A program made the translations under genes and the position numbers. Of a stretch of 49,141 bases of DNA, positions 43,167-49,141 are shown piece after piece. The DNA is taken from the NCBI RefSeq assembly GCF_014646815.1, contig NZ_BMNZ01000006.1, forward strand, positions 247,805 through 296,945, read 5' to 3'. Below the pieces are notes generated by a model that was not told where the DNA came from, made no database searches, and saw only the letters and a list, made by a program, of their open reading frames with translations. Source of the stretch: Terrabacter tumescens. Its GTDB lineage: Bacteria > Actinomycetota > Actinomycetes > Actinomycetales > Dermatophilaceae. The stretch's first letter is position 1. Each line of letters begins with the position of its first letter.

Positions 43167-44024
43167 CTCGGCGGAGAGCCGCTCCACCTCGTCCGCCGAG
43201 AGCTCGAGGTCGACGGCCTGCACCGAGTCCTCGATGCTCTCCGGTCGCGACGCGCCGGGGATCGGCACGACGACCGGGGCGAGGGCGAGCTCCCAGGCGA
43301 GCGCGACCCGCTGCGGGCTCACGTCGTGGGCCTTGGCCACCTCGGCGAACGCGTCGTGCCGGCTGCCGAGGTCACCGGCCTTGCTGATGCCGCCGAGCGG
43401 GCTCCACGGCAGGAACGCGATGCCGAGCTCGGCGCACAGGTCGAGCTCGCGACGGCTGCTGCGGAAGGCCGGTGAGAACTGGTTCTGCACCGACACGAGC
43501 CGTCCGCCGAGCACCTCCTGGGCCTCGCGGATCTGGGCGGGGTCCGCGTTGGAGATGCCGGCCATCTCGATGACGCCCTCGTCGAGCAGGTCGGCCAGGG
43601 CGCCGACCGACTCCGCATAGGGCACGTCCGGGTCGGGACGGTGGAACTGGTAGAGACCGATGGCGTCGCCCCCGAGCCGCTGGAGCGAGGCCTTGGCCGC
43701 CTCCTTGAGGTGCTCGGGACGCCCGTCCTTGGTCCACGACCCGTCGCCGGGGCGCAGGTGGCCGCCCTTGGTGGCCACGAGCACGTCGGACGCGCTGCCC
43801 GACCACGACGACAGCGCCTTGGCGATGAGGGACTCGTTGTGGCCCACCTCGCCGGCGTCCCGGTGGTAGGCGTCGGCCGTGTCGATGAGCGTGACGCCGG
43901 CGTCGAGCGCGGCGTGGATGGTCCGGATCGACCGGTCCTCGTCGGGCCGGCCCTCGATGGACATCGGCATGCCCCCGAGCCCGATCGCGCTGACCTTCCT
44001 CGATCCGATGGTTCGCTGCTGCAA
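43155..44024 (-). CDS. Aldo/keto reductase
   Basis: A 289-residue NADPH-dependent oxidoreductase. The catalytic tetrad is Asp48, Tyr53, Lys86 and His128. GLGGMPMSIEGR near the start and VVVPIPGASRPESIEDSVQA near the end (cofactor binding) are family features. The start codon is TTG, set by GGAGG 6 nt upstream. It sits between the MBL hydrolase and rph, two genes that are adjacent in mycobacteria, so it looks like an insertion into a conserved block. Substrate not predictable. Confidence 0.93.
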   Translation of the reverse strand: MQQRTIGSRKVSAIGLGGMPMSIEGRPDEDRSIRTIHAALDAGVTLIDTADAYHRDAGEVGHNESLIAKALSSWSGSASDVLVATKGGHLRPGDGSWTKDGRPEHLKEAAKASLQRLGGDAIGLYQFHRPDPDVPYAESVGALADLLDEGVIEMAGISNADPAQIREAQEVLGGRLVSVQNQFSPAFRSSRRELDLCAELGIAFLPWSPLGGISKAGDLGSRHDAFAEVAKAHDVSPQRVALAWELALAPVVVPIPGASRPESIEDSVQAVDLELSADEVERLSAETLD

Positions 44025-44156
44025 CGGTGCCTCCTTGGTTCGGTCGGTGCTGGCCGGCGCCCTCCCGACGAGTGCCGGGCGCGCGCCGCACCGTCACGTT
44101 CCATACCCGGGTGCGCGAGGCGTCTCCCGTCACCCGTCCGCAGGACGGACCGGACG

Positions 44157-44924
44157 TCAGAGGCAGTAGGTGGCGTCGGCCTGGGCGAGCTCGACCTCAC
44201 CCGGCCAGACGGCGGCAGCCTGCTCCCGGCACACCTCGGGGTCGTTCCAGGCAGGGATGTGGGTCAGCACGAGGCGCCGGACTCCCCCGGCGCGCACCGC
44301 GGCCTCGGCCGCCCGGCGACCGGACAGGTGGATGTCGGGGACGGTGTCACGACCGTCGACGAAGGCCGAGTCGGCGAGCACGAGGTCGGCGCCCGTCAGC
44401 AGCTCGTCGAGCTCGTCGCACGTGTCGGTGTCGCCGGTGTAGGCCAGCACCCGGCCCCCGGCCTCGACCCGGAAGCCATAGGCCTCCACCGGGTGGTTGA
44501 CGCGGACCGGGGTGATCGTGAACGGCCCGACGGTGACGGGGTCGCGGTGGCGCAGGTCGTGGAAGTCGAAGACCCCGAGGACGTCCTCGGCCTCGCCGCT
44601 GCCGTAGGCGCGTGCCAGGTGCACCCCGGTGCCGGGCGGACCCCACACCGGCATCGTCGAGCGGCCCGGACCGCCGGGGACGTAGCGCATCATGACGTAG
44701 AGCCCGCACATGTCGATGCAGTGGTCGACGTGCAGGTGGCTGAGCAGGACGCCGTCGACGGCATACGGCTCGATGTGGCGCTGGAGAGCTCCCAGCGCAC
44801 CGTTGCCGAGGTCGAGCACGATGCTCCACGTGCGCCCCTCGTGCTCGGCGCGGACGAGGTAGGACGAGGCGGGCGAGCGTGGCCCGGCGAAGGATCCCGA
44901 GCACCCGACGATCGTGACGTCCAC
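44157..44924 (-). CDS. MBL-fold hydrolase, Rv1339-like (probable cyclic-nucleotide phosphodiesterase)
   Basis: A 255-residue RNase Z-like metallo-beta-lactamase-fold protein. The metal motif is HLHVDH at 63-68, with further ligands in NHPVEAYGFRV, YTGDTDTCDEL and VLTHIPAW. In Mycobacterium tuberculosis the gene next to rphA (Rv1339) has this fold and has been reported as an atypical cAMP phosphodiesterase; synteny suggests orthology. GTG start with TAGGCT 6 nt upstream indicates a leaderless mRNA. cAMP activity here is inference. Confidence 0.86.
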   Translation of the reverse strand: MDVTIVGCSGSFAGPRSPASSYLVRAEHEGRTWSIVLDLGNGALGALQRHIEPYAVDGVLLSHLHVDHCIDMCGLYVMMRYVPGGPGRSTMPVWGPPGTGVHLARAYGSGEAEDVLGVFDFHDLRHRDPVTVGPFTITPVRVNHPVEAYGFRVEAGGRVLAYTGDTDTCDELDELLTGADLVLADSAFVDGRDTVPDIHLSGRRAAEAAVRAGGVRRLVLTHIPAWNDPEVCREQAAAVWPGEVELAQADATYCL

Positions 44925-44930
44925 GGGACG

Positions 44931-44936
44931 AGCCTA
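44931..44936 (-). promoter_or_regulatory. -10 box TAGGCT, leaderless MBL-hydrolase transcript
   Basis: TAGGCT on the minus strand lies 6 nt before the GTG at 44924. Confidence 0.5.
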
Positions 44937-44980
44937 GGTGCCTGCGCCGACGACGGCCGGGCGCCCGCGCGTCGGTTGCG

Positions 44981-45688
44981 TCACACCGAGCCGTCCCGGG
45001 GACCCTCGTCGTCCGAGTCGTCCTCGAGGTCGTCGTCGTATGCCGCCACGACGTCGCGCAGGTCGGTGCCCATGAGCGCCTGCGTCAGGGTCTCCTGCAG
45101 CCAGGTGAGGAAGTCGTACCACGCCATCGCGTAGCCGAGCGGGTCGTCGTCGTCGATGTCGTCCATCGCGTCGTGCAGGGCCTCGGCGTCCTCCTCGGTG
45201 CGCATGCCCATGCGCTCGCCGAGCAGCAGCCGCACGTCGGTGAGTGCCATGAGGAACGCTGGAGCCTGGGTCTCGTCGAGCACGACGCGGTTGCCGACGG
45301 CCTGCTCCACGCACTCGAGCGCGACGTCGAGGTTGCCGCTCTTGCGCTGGCGCAGCCCCTCCTCCGTCAGCCGGCGGAACTCGGCGGCGATCTGGTCGTC
45401 GCCCCGGTGGGCCGTCGGCAGCAGCCGGTCCAGCGCAGGGTCCCGCTCGGCGAACGACGACGAGTCCGCCTCTGCGGCACCGTCCTTCGCAGCCGACGGC
45501 TCCTGGTCGGCAGCGCTCAGGGACAGGCCCATCGTCGCCACGAGGTCGTCGAACGCGTCACCGGTGGGCTCGATCTCCGGGGAGAGCAGCAGCCGCGTCT
45601 GCTGCATGAGCCCCTGCAGCACGATGCGCTCGGTCGACTCCAGCAGGCCGACGTAGCGGTCCTGCTCGCGCAGGAAGGCGCGGGCCAT
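44981..45688 (-). CDS. DUF2017 family protein
   Basis: A 235-residue, mostly helical acidic protein. MALTDVRLLLGERMGMRTE and MAWYDFLTWLQETLTQAL near the C-terminus are typical of DUF2017, which in actinobacteria always sits beside clpS. A low-complexity Ala/Ser/Asp insert lies around residues 65-90, and the tail is very acidic. Start ATG shares one base with the clpS stop (TGATG). A role with the ClpS/ClpCP proteolysis system is suggested by synteny only. Confidence 0.87.
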   Translation of the reverse strand: MARAFLREQDRYVGLLESTERIVLQGLMQQTRLLLSPEIEPTGDAFDDLVATMGLSLSAADQEPSAAKDGAAEADSSSFAERDPALDRLLPTAHRGDDQIAAEFRRLTEEGLRQRKSGNLDVALECVEQAVGNRVVLDETQAPAFLMALTDVRLLLGERMGMRTEEDAEALHDAMDDIDDDDPLGYAMAWYDFLTWLQETLTQALMGTDLRDVVAAYDDDLEDDSDDEGPRDGSV

Positions 45689-45993
45689 CAGCTGTCCTTC
45701 TCGAACGTGGCCCAGAGCCCGTAGCCCTGGAGCGCCTCGGCGTCGCGCTCCATCGTCTCGCGGGCGCCGTTGGACACGACGGCGCGGCCCTTGACGTGCA
45801 CGTCCATCATCAGCTTCTCGGCCTTGGCTCGCGCGTAGCCGAAGTACGTCTCGAAGACCCACGTCACGTACGTCATGAGGTTGACGGGGTCGTTCCAGAC
45901 GATCGTCACCCACGGCACGTCGGGGGCGACGACCTCGTCGGTGGAGGTCACCTCCTGCTCGACGGGCGCGAGGGAGAGCGTGGGTGCGGTCAC
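45688..45993 (-). CDS. clpS: ATP-dependent Clp protease adaptor ClpS
   Basis: A 101-residue adaptor that delivers N-end-rule substrates to ClpC/ClpA. The core [20 protein letters not shown] carries the Asn-Asp-Pro of the substrate pocket, and [16 protein letters not shown] holds the Met/His region. GTG start with TAGGGT 6 nt upstream. It is divergent from pncB; the two -10 boxes are arms of one inverted repeat. Confidence 0.96.
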   Translation of the reverse strand: MTAPTLSLAPVEQEVTSTDEVVAPDVPWVTIVWNDPVNLMTYVTWVFETYFGYARAKAEKLMMDVHVKGRAVVSNGARETMERDAEALQGYGLWATFEKDS

Positions 45994-45999
45994 AGGGCC

Positions 46000-46005
46000 A
46001 CCCTA
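46000..46005 (-). promoter_or_regulatory. -10 box TAGGGT, leaderless clpS transcript
   Basis: TAGGGT on the minus strand lies 6 nt before the GTG at 45993. It sits within CCACCCTAGG, the left arm of an inverted repeat with the pncB box. Confidence 0.55.
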
Positions 46006-46054
46006 GGTCCACCGGCGACCGCGAGGCAGACGGTCCCCGACCGCCGTTCGCGCC

Positions 46055-46060
46055 TAGGGT
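46055..46060 (+). promoter_or_regulatory. -10 box TAGGGT, leaderless pncB transcript
   Basis: TAGGGT lies 7 nt before the GTG at 46068. It sits within CCTAGGGTGG, the right arm of the inverted repeat shared with the clpS promoter. Confidence 0.55.
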
Positions 46061-46067
46061 GGGGCTC

Positions 46068-47381
46068 GTGAGCCCGACGAGCCCCCGCGCCGCGAGCACG
46101 GCGCTGCTGACCGACCACTACGAGCTGACGATGCTGCAGGCCGCGCTCGCCTCGGGCGAGGCGCACCGACGGTGCGTCTTCGAGGCCTTCGCCCGTCGAC
46201 TGCCGGACGGGCGGCGCTACGGCGTCATCGCCGGCACGGGCCGGGTGCTCGAGGCACTCGAGCAGTTCCGCTTCGGCGACGACGAGCTGCGCTTCCTCTC
46301 CGACCACGAGGTCGTCGACCGGCAGACCGTCGACTGGCTGGAGAGCTACCGCTTCTCCGGTCACGTCAGTGGCTACGCGGAGGGTGAGTGCTACTTCCCG
46401 CAGTCCCCGGTGCTCGTCGTGGAGTCGACCTTCGCGGAGGGCGTCATCCTCGAGACGCTCGTGCTCTCGATCCTCAACCACGACACCGCGATCGCGTCCG
46501 CCGCCTCGCGCATGACGACGGCCGCCATCGGCAGGCCGTGCATCGAGATGGGCTCGAGGCGCACGCACGAGGAGTCGGCCGTCGCGGCGGCCCGCGCGGC
46601 CTACGTCGCCGGCTTCGAGGCGACGAGCAACCTCGAGGCCGGCCGGCGCTACGGCGTGCCGACGACCGGCACCGCGGCCCACGCCTTCACCCTCCTCTAC
46701 GACTCGGAGAAGGAGGCGTTCACGGCGCAGGTCGAGTCGCTCGGCAAGGGCACGACGCTCCTCGTCGACACCTACGACGTCAGGACTGCCGTCGAGCTCG
46801 CGATGGAGATCGCCGGCCCGGAGCTCGGGGCGGTCCGGCTCGACTCGGGAGACCTCCTCATCCAGGCCACCGAGGTGCGCGCCCAGCTCGACGCGGCCGG
46901 CAACACCGACACGCGCATCATCGTGACCTCCGACCTCGACGAGTACGCCATCGCCGGGCTCGCGGCCGGTCCCGTCAGCGGATACGGGGTCGGCACGGCG
47001 CTCGTGACCGGCTCGGGCGCGCCGACCGCCTCCATGGTCTACAAGCTCGTCCAACGCGAGGACGCGTCCGGGCACATGCAGGGCGTCGCGAAGAAGAGCA
47101 AGGACAAGACGTCGGTCGGAGGCCGCAAGTGGGCCCTGCGACGGCTCAGCCCGTCCGGCGTGGCGCAGGCCGAGGTCATCGGCATCGGCGAGCGCCCCCG
47201 CGACGACGGCAACGACCGCCCGCTCATGATCGACCTCGTCCGCGACGGGGAGGTCGTCGACCACCAGGACATCCACGAGGCGCGCGCCCGCCACGAGGCG
47301 TCGCGGGCCGAGCTGCCCCGGGCGGCGGCACAGCTCTCGCGCGGCGAGCCCGTGATCCCCACCATCTACGAGGAGGACTGA
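46068..47381 (+). CDS. pncB: Nicotinate phosphoribosyltransferase
   Basis: A 437-residue NAD-salvage enzyme that makes nicotinate mononucleotide from nicotinate and PRPP. STALLTDHYELTMLQAAL opens the protein as in PncB. Further motifs are ESTFAEGVILETLVLSILNH, EMGSRRTHEESAV, GTAAHAFTLLYDSEKEAF and VRLDSGDLLIQA (phosphoribosyl site). The GTG start is fixed by the TAGGGT box. pncA follows after 3 bp, so nicotinamide deamination and nicotinate capture are co-expressed. Confidence 0.97.
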   Translation: MSPTSPRAASTALLTDHYELTMLQAALASGEAHRRCVFEAFARRLPDGRRYGVIAGTGRVLEALEQFRFGDDELRFLSDHEVVDRQTVDWLESYRFSGHVSGYAEGECYFPQSPVLVVESTFAEGVILETLVLSILNHDTAIASAASRMTTAAIGRPCIEMGSRRTHEESAVAAARAAYVAGFEATSNLEAGRRYGVPTTGTAAHAFTLLYDSEKEAFTAQVESLGKGTTLLVDTYDVRTAVELAMEIAGPELGAVRLDSGDLLIQATEVRAQLDAAGNTDTRIIVTSDLDEYAIAGLAAGPVSGYGVGTALVTGSGAPTASMVYKLVQREDASGHMQGVAKKSKDKTSVGGRKWALRRLSPSGVAQAEVIGIGERPRDDGNDRPLMIDLVRDGEVVDHQDIHEARARHEASRAELPRAAAQLSRGEPVIPTIYEED

Positions 47382-47384
47382 GCC

Positions 47385-48008
47385 ATGGTCACATCGGTCA
47401 CATCGACGCAGCCGGACGGTGGGCGGGCCTTGATCATCGTCGACGTGCAGAACGACTTCTGCGAGGGCGGATCCCTCGCCGTCGGGGGCGGCGCAGACGT
47501 CGCCCGCCGCATCGGCGACCACGTCAACGCGCACGTGGCCGACTACGACCACGTCGTGGCGACGGCGGACTGGCACATCGACCCGGGCGACCACTTCTCG
47601 TCCACCCCCGACTACGTCGACTCGTGGCCGGTGCACTGCGTCGCCGACAGCGACGGGGCCGACCTGCACCCCAACCTCGTCGGGGCCTTCGACAACGTTG
47701 AGGCGGTCTTCCGCAAGGGCGAGCACGCCGCGGCGTACAGCGGTTTCGAGGGTCGCTCCGCCGACGACGAGCGGGTGGCGCTCGCGACCTGGCTCACCGA
47801 GCGCGGAGTCTCCCGTGTCGACGTCGTGGGCATCGCCACGGACCACTGCGTCCGGGCGACGGCTCTCGACGCCCGCCGCGAGGGCTTCGAGACGACGGTG
47901 CTGCTCGACCTCACCGCCGGCGTGGCCCGGCCCACCACGGACGCGGCCCTGGCGCAGCTCACAGAGGCGGGCGTGCGCCTGCTCGGCGCGCCCACGGTCG
48001 CGAGCTGA
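47385..48008 (+). CDS. pncA: Nicotinamidase (isochorismatase family)
   Basis: A 207-residue amidase converting nicotinamide to nicotinate. The catalytic triad is Asp20 in IIVDVQNDFCEGG, Lys111 in VFRKGEH and Cys155 in GIATDHCVRAT. Metal ligands are Asp62 and His64 in ADWHID and His70 in PGDHF. It begins 3 bp after pncB, whose product uses its product directly. A CGGCATAC octamer lies immediately after the stop. Confidence 0.95.
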   Translation: MVTSVTSTQPDGGRALIIVDVQNDFCEGGSLAVGGGADVARRIGDHVNAHVADYDHVVATADWHIDPGDHFSSTPDYVDSWPVHCVADSDGADLHPNLVGAFDNVEAVFRKGEHAAAYSGFEGRSADDERVALATWLTERGVSRVDVVGIATDHCVRATALDARREGFETTVLLDLTAGVARPTTDAALAQLTEAGVRLLGAPTVAS

Positions 48009-48059
48009 CGGCATACGCCGGCGGCCTTCGGCTGCAACGGTTCTGGTGACCGACCGGTA

Positions 48060-48091
48060 CGGCGCGTCACGACCCCTGTCGTGACGCGCCG
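48060..48091. terminator. Bidirectional hairpin between pncA and the secreted-protein gene
   Basis: A perfect 14-bp stem, arms 48060-48073 and 48078-48091, loop CCCT. It serves both convergent genes. Confidence 0.82.
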
Positions 48092-48106
48092 CCCCCTCTG
48101 GTCAGG

Positions 48107-48922
48107 TCACTTGCCGTTGCGGCTGACCTGGACGGACTGCTCGACGGCGGTGGTCGCGCAGTCGAAGTCACCGCACGCGAAGACGATGCTCACGTTCGCG
48201 GCCTTGCCGCCGGCGAAGAGACCGTTGTCGCTGAACGCGAACGCCTCCCACGGGTGGACCGCACCGTCGCACTCGAGCGGCGACGTGAAGAAGAAGCCGG
48301 CGATCTTGACGCGACCGACGCGCTGGACGACCTGGCCCTCGATGTCGCTGAAGAAGCCGTTGGCGTTCGAGCACGAGTACGAGCCGGTCAGCTTCAACGA
48401 GCCGTCCTTGTAGGCCGTGGCACGTGGGTCGACGGTGAGCGTCGAGACCGGGGCCGGCGGGAGCGGCTCGAACGAGGCGACGAGGGTGCCGCCGATCCTC
48501 TCCGGCGTGTCCGAGAAGGCCATGACGTAGTAGGTCGTGCCTGCCTCGCCACGGACCGCCACCGCCTCCGGACCGCACGCGACGAGGAAGCCGCCCGCGG
48601 TCGGATCGCCCTGGACGATCATGACGCCGGCGGTGAAGTCGGACTGCGCCAGGTCGACGAGGAGCCCGTCGCCGGTGGGGTCGGTGTAGGTGAACCAGAC
48701 GCTGCCGTTCGTCGCCGGAGCGCCACACTGCTCGTTGAGGGTGGCGTCAAGCGCATCGGTCGTCGCCGTGCTCGTGTCCTGGGTGACGGTGGTCGGCAGC
48801 GACGTGACGGCCGTGGCCCCGGCGGAGGTGTCGTTGGTCGGCGCGGCAGAGGCCGTCGTGGCGCCGAGAGGCCCGAGGAGGGCGGCCGCGGCGAGGGCGA
48901 CGAGAAGGCGTGGAGCTCTCAT
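48107..48922 (-). CDS. Secreted protein of unknown function, DUF6299-like C-terminus
   Basis: A 271-residue protein with a clear Sec signal peptide (MRAPRLLVALAAAALLGPLG, cleavage near ASA-AP at about residue 27). A mid region (SVWFTYTDPTGDGLLVDLAQ, AGTTYYVMAFSD) resembles a secreted beta-sandwich. The C-terminal ~110 residues contain SLKLTGSYSCSNANG and CDGAVHPWEAFAFSDNG with four Cys that could form disulfides, resembling DUF6299; this family call is from memory. A 20-bp palindrome lies 80-100 bp upstream of the ATG. Confidence 0.82.
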   Translation of the reverse strand: MRAPRLLVALAAAALLGPLGATTASAAPTNDTSAGATAVTSLPTTVTQDTSTATTDALDATLNEQCGAPATNGSVWFTYTDPTGDGLLVDLAQSDFTAGVMIVQGDPTAGGFLVACGPEAVAVRGEAGTTYYVMAFSDTPERIGGTLVASFEPLPPAPVSTLTVDPRATAYKDGSLKLTGSYSCSNANGFFSDIEGQVVQRVGRVKIAGFFFTSPLECDGAVHPWEAFAFSDNGLFAGGKAANVSIVFACGDFDCATTAVEQSVQVSRNGK

Positions 48923-49001
48923 GGATGATCACCTATCCCTGTAGGCGCTCCCCGTTGAGCGCCTCACTCCACTAGACCGCCGCGCCCCGGCGACGGTTGT
49001 C

Positions 49002-49021
49002 GGTCAGGACATCTCCTGACC
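49002..49021. promoter_or_regulatory. Palindromic operator candidate upstream of the secreted-protein gene
   Basis: GGTCAGGA and TCCTGACC are perfect 8-bp arms around CATC. It is 80-100 bp before the ATG at 48922, next to the AT-rich stretch AACTCTTTACGG. The regulator is unknown. Confidence 0.5.
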
Positions 49022-49065
49022 AACTCTTTACGGTCATGCCCGAAATGCTCCGATTCCTTGTCGGG

Positions 49066-49140
49066 CAGGACGGGTCAGCGCAGGACGGGTCAGCGCAGGA
49101 CGGGTCAGCGCAGGACGGGTCAGCGCAGGACGGGTCAGCG
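49066..49140. repeat. Five 15-bp tandem units at the window edge
   Basis: CAGGACGGGTCAGCG is repeated five times without change from 49066 to 49140 and continues to the window end. On the minus strand each unit has a TGAC. No gene is visible in it. By analogy with the other 3'-end arrays it may cover the stop of a minus-strand gene beyond the window. Confidence 0.95.
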
Positions 49141-49141
49141 C

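Noticed and set aside
49066-49140. Tandem 15-mers as CRISPR or replication iterons
   Set aside because: There are no spacers between units, the word is GC-rich, and no replication gene lies nearby.

Overview
The window reads as chromosomal DNA from a high-GC actinobacterium, most likely Micrococcales and plausibly Intrasporangiaceae. The reasons are a base composition of about 70% GC by eye, many GTG starts, group II truncated haemoglobin, treXYZ, DUF2017-clpS beside pncB, and an Rv1339-like/rph/rdgB block. The family is an inference from gene content. Coding density is about 90%, with no insertion sequence, integrase, CRISPR array or rRNA operon.

Layout. 1-4.7 kb: MscS channel, globin GlbO, a secreted helical-repeat protein, a Nudix hydrolase and a GH13 alpha-glucosidase behind a maltose-type operator. 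4.8-8.4 kb: a translationally coupled three-gene cassette that looks like a polymorphic toxin system (small helical partner, 923-residue WXG-type protein with a variable C-terminal tip, candidate immunity protein). 8.5-13.7 kb: glycerophosphodiesterase, an unrecognised protein with a hotdog thioesterase, RecQ helicase with a PRTase-like tail, and TesB. 13.8-20.5 kb: a three-copy palindromic repeat, then treX-treY-treZ, which convert glycogen or maltodextrin to trehalose. 20.9-28.9 kb: a baeRF-family protein, an acyl-CoA dehydrogenase/SDR pair with a divergent TetR, a 2H phosphoesterase, the divergent yczE/yczR pair, and a CorA-type transporter. 29-36.8 kb: EttA-type ABC-F, an SSB paralogue, a pair of membrane dynamin-like GTPases, tRNA-Arg and a PrsW-type protease. 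36.9-40.1 kb: oligoribonuclease, tRNA-His, tRNA-Lys, tRNA-Leu, Bcp peroxidase, small proteins and RidA. 40-48 kb: a membrane molybdopterin oxidoreductase, rdgB, rph, aldo/keto reductase, MBL hydrolase, DUF2017, clpS, pncB, pncA and a secreted protein.

Sequence-level signals stand out more than any single gene. (1) The octamer CGGCATAC or its complement GTATGCCG occurs at least 26 times. It is enriched between genes, has no strand bias, and occurs as inverted pairs, one of which forms the oligoribonuclease terminator. This resembles the DNA uptake sequences of Neisseria and Haemophilus. (2) Short tandem repeats of 10-15 bp sit on or just after several stop codons, often re-copying the stop. 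(3) Many genes have a TANNNT box exactly 6-7 nt before the start codon, which implies leaderless mRNAs. (4) A ~96 bp palindromic repeat family built on GGCCACTCGAGT occupies two intergenic regions.
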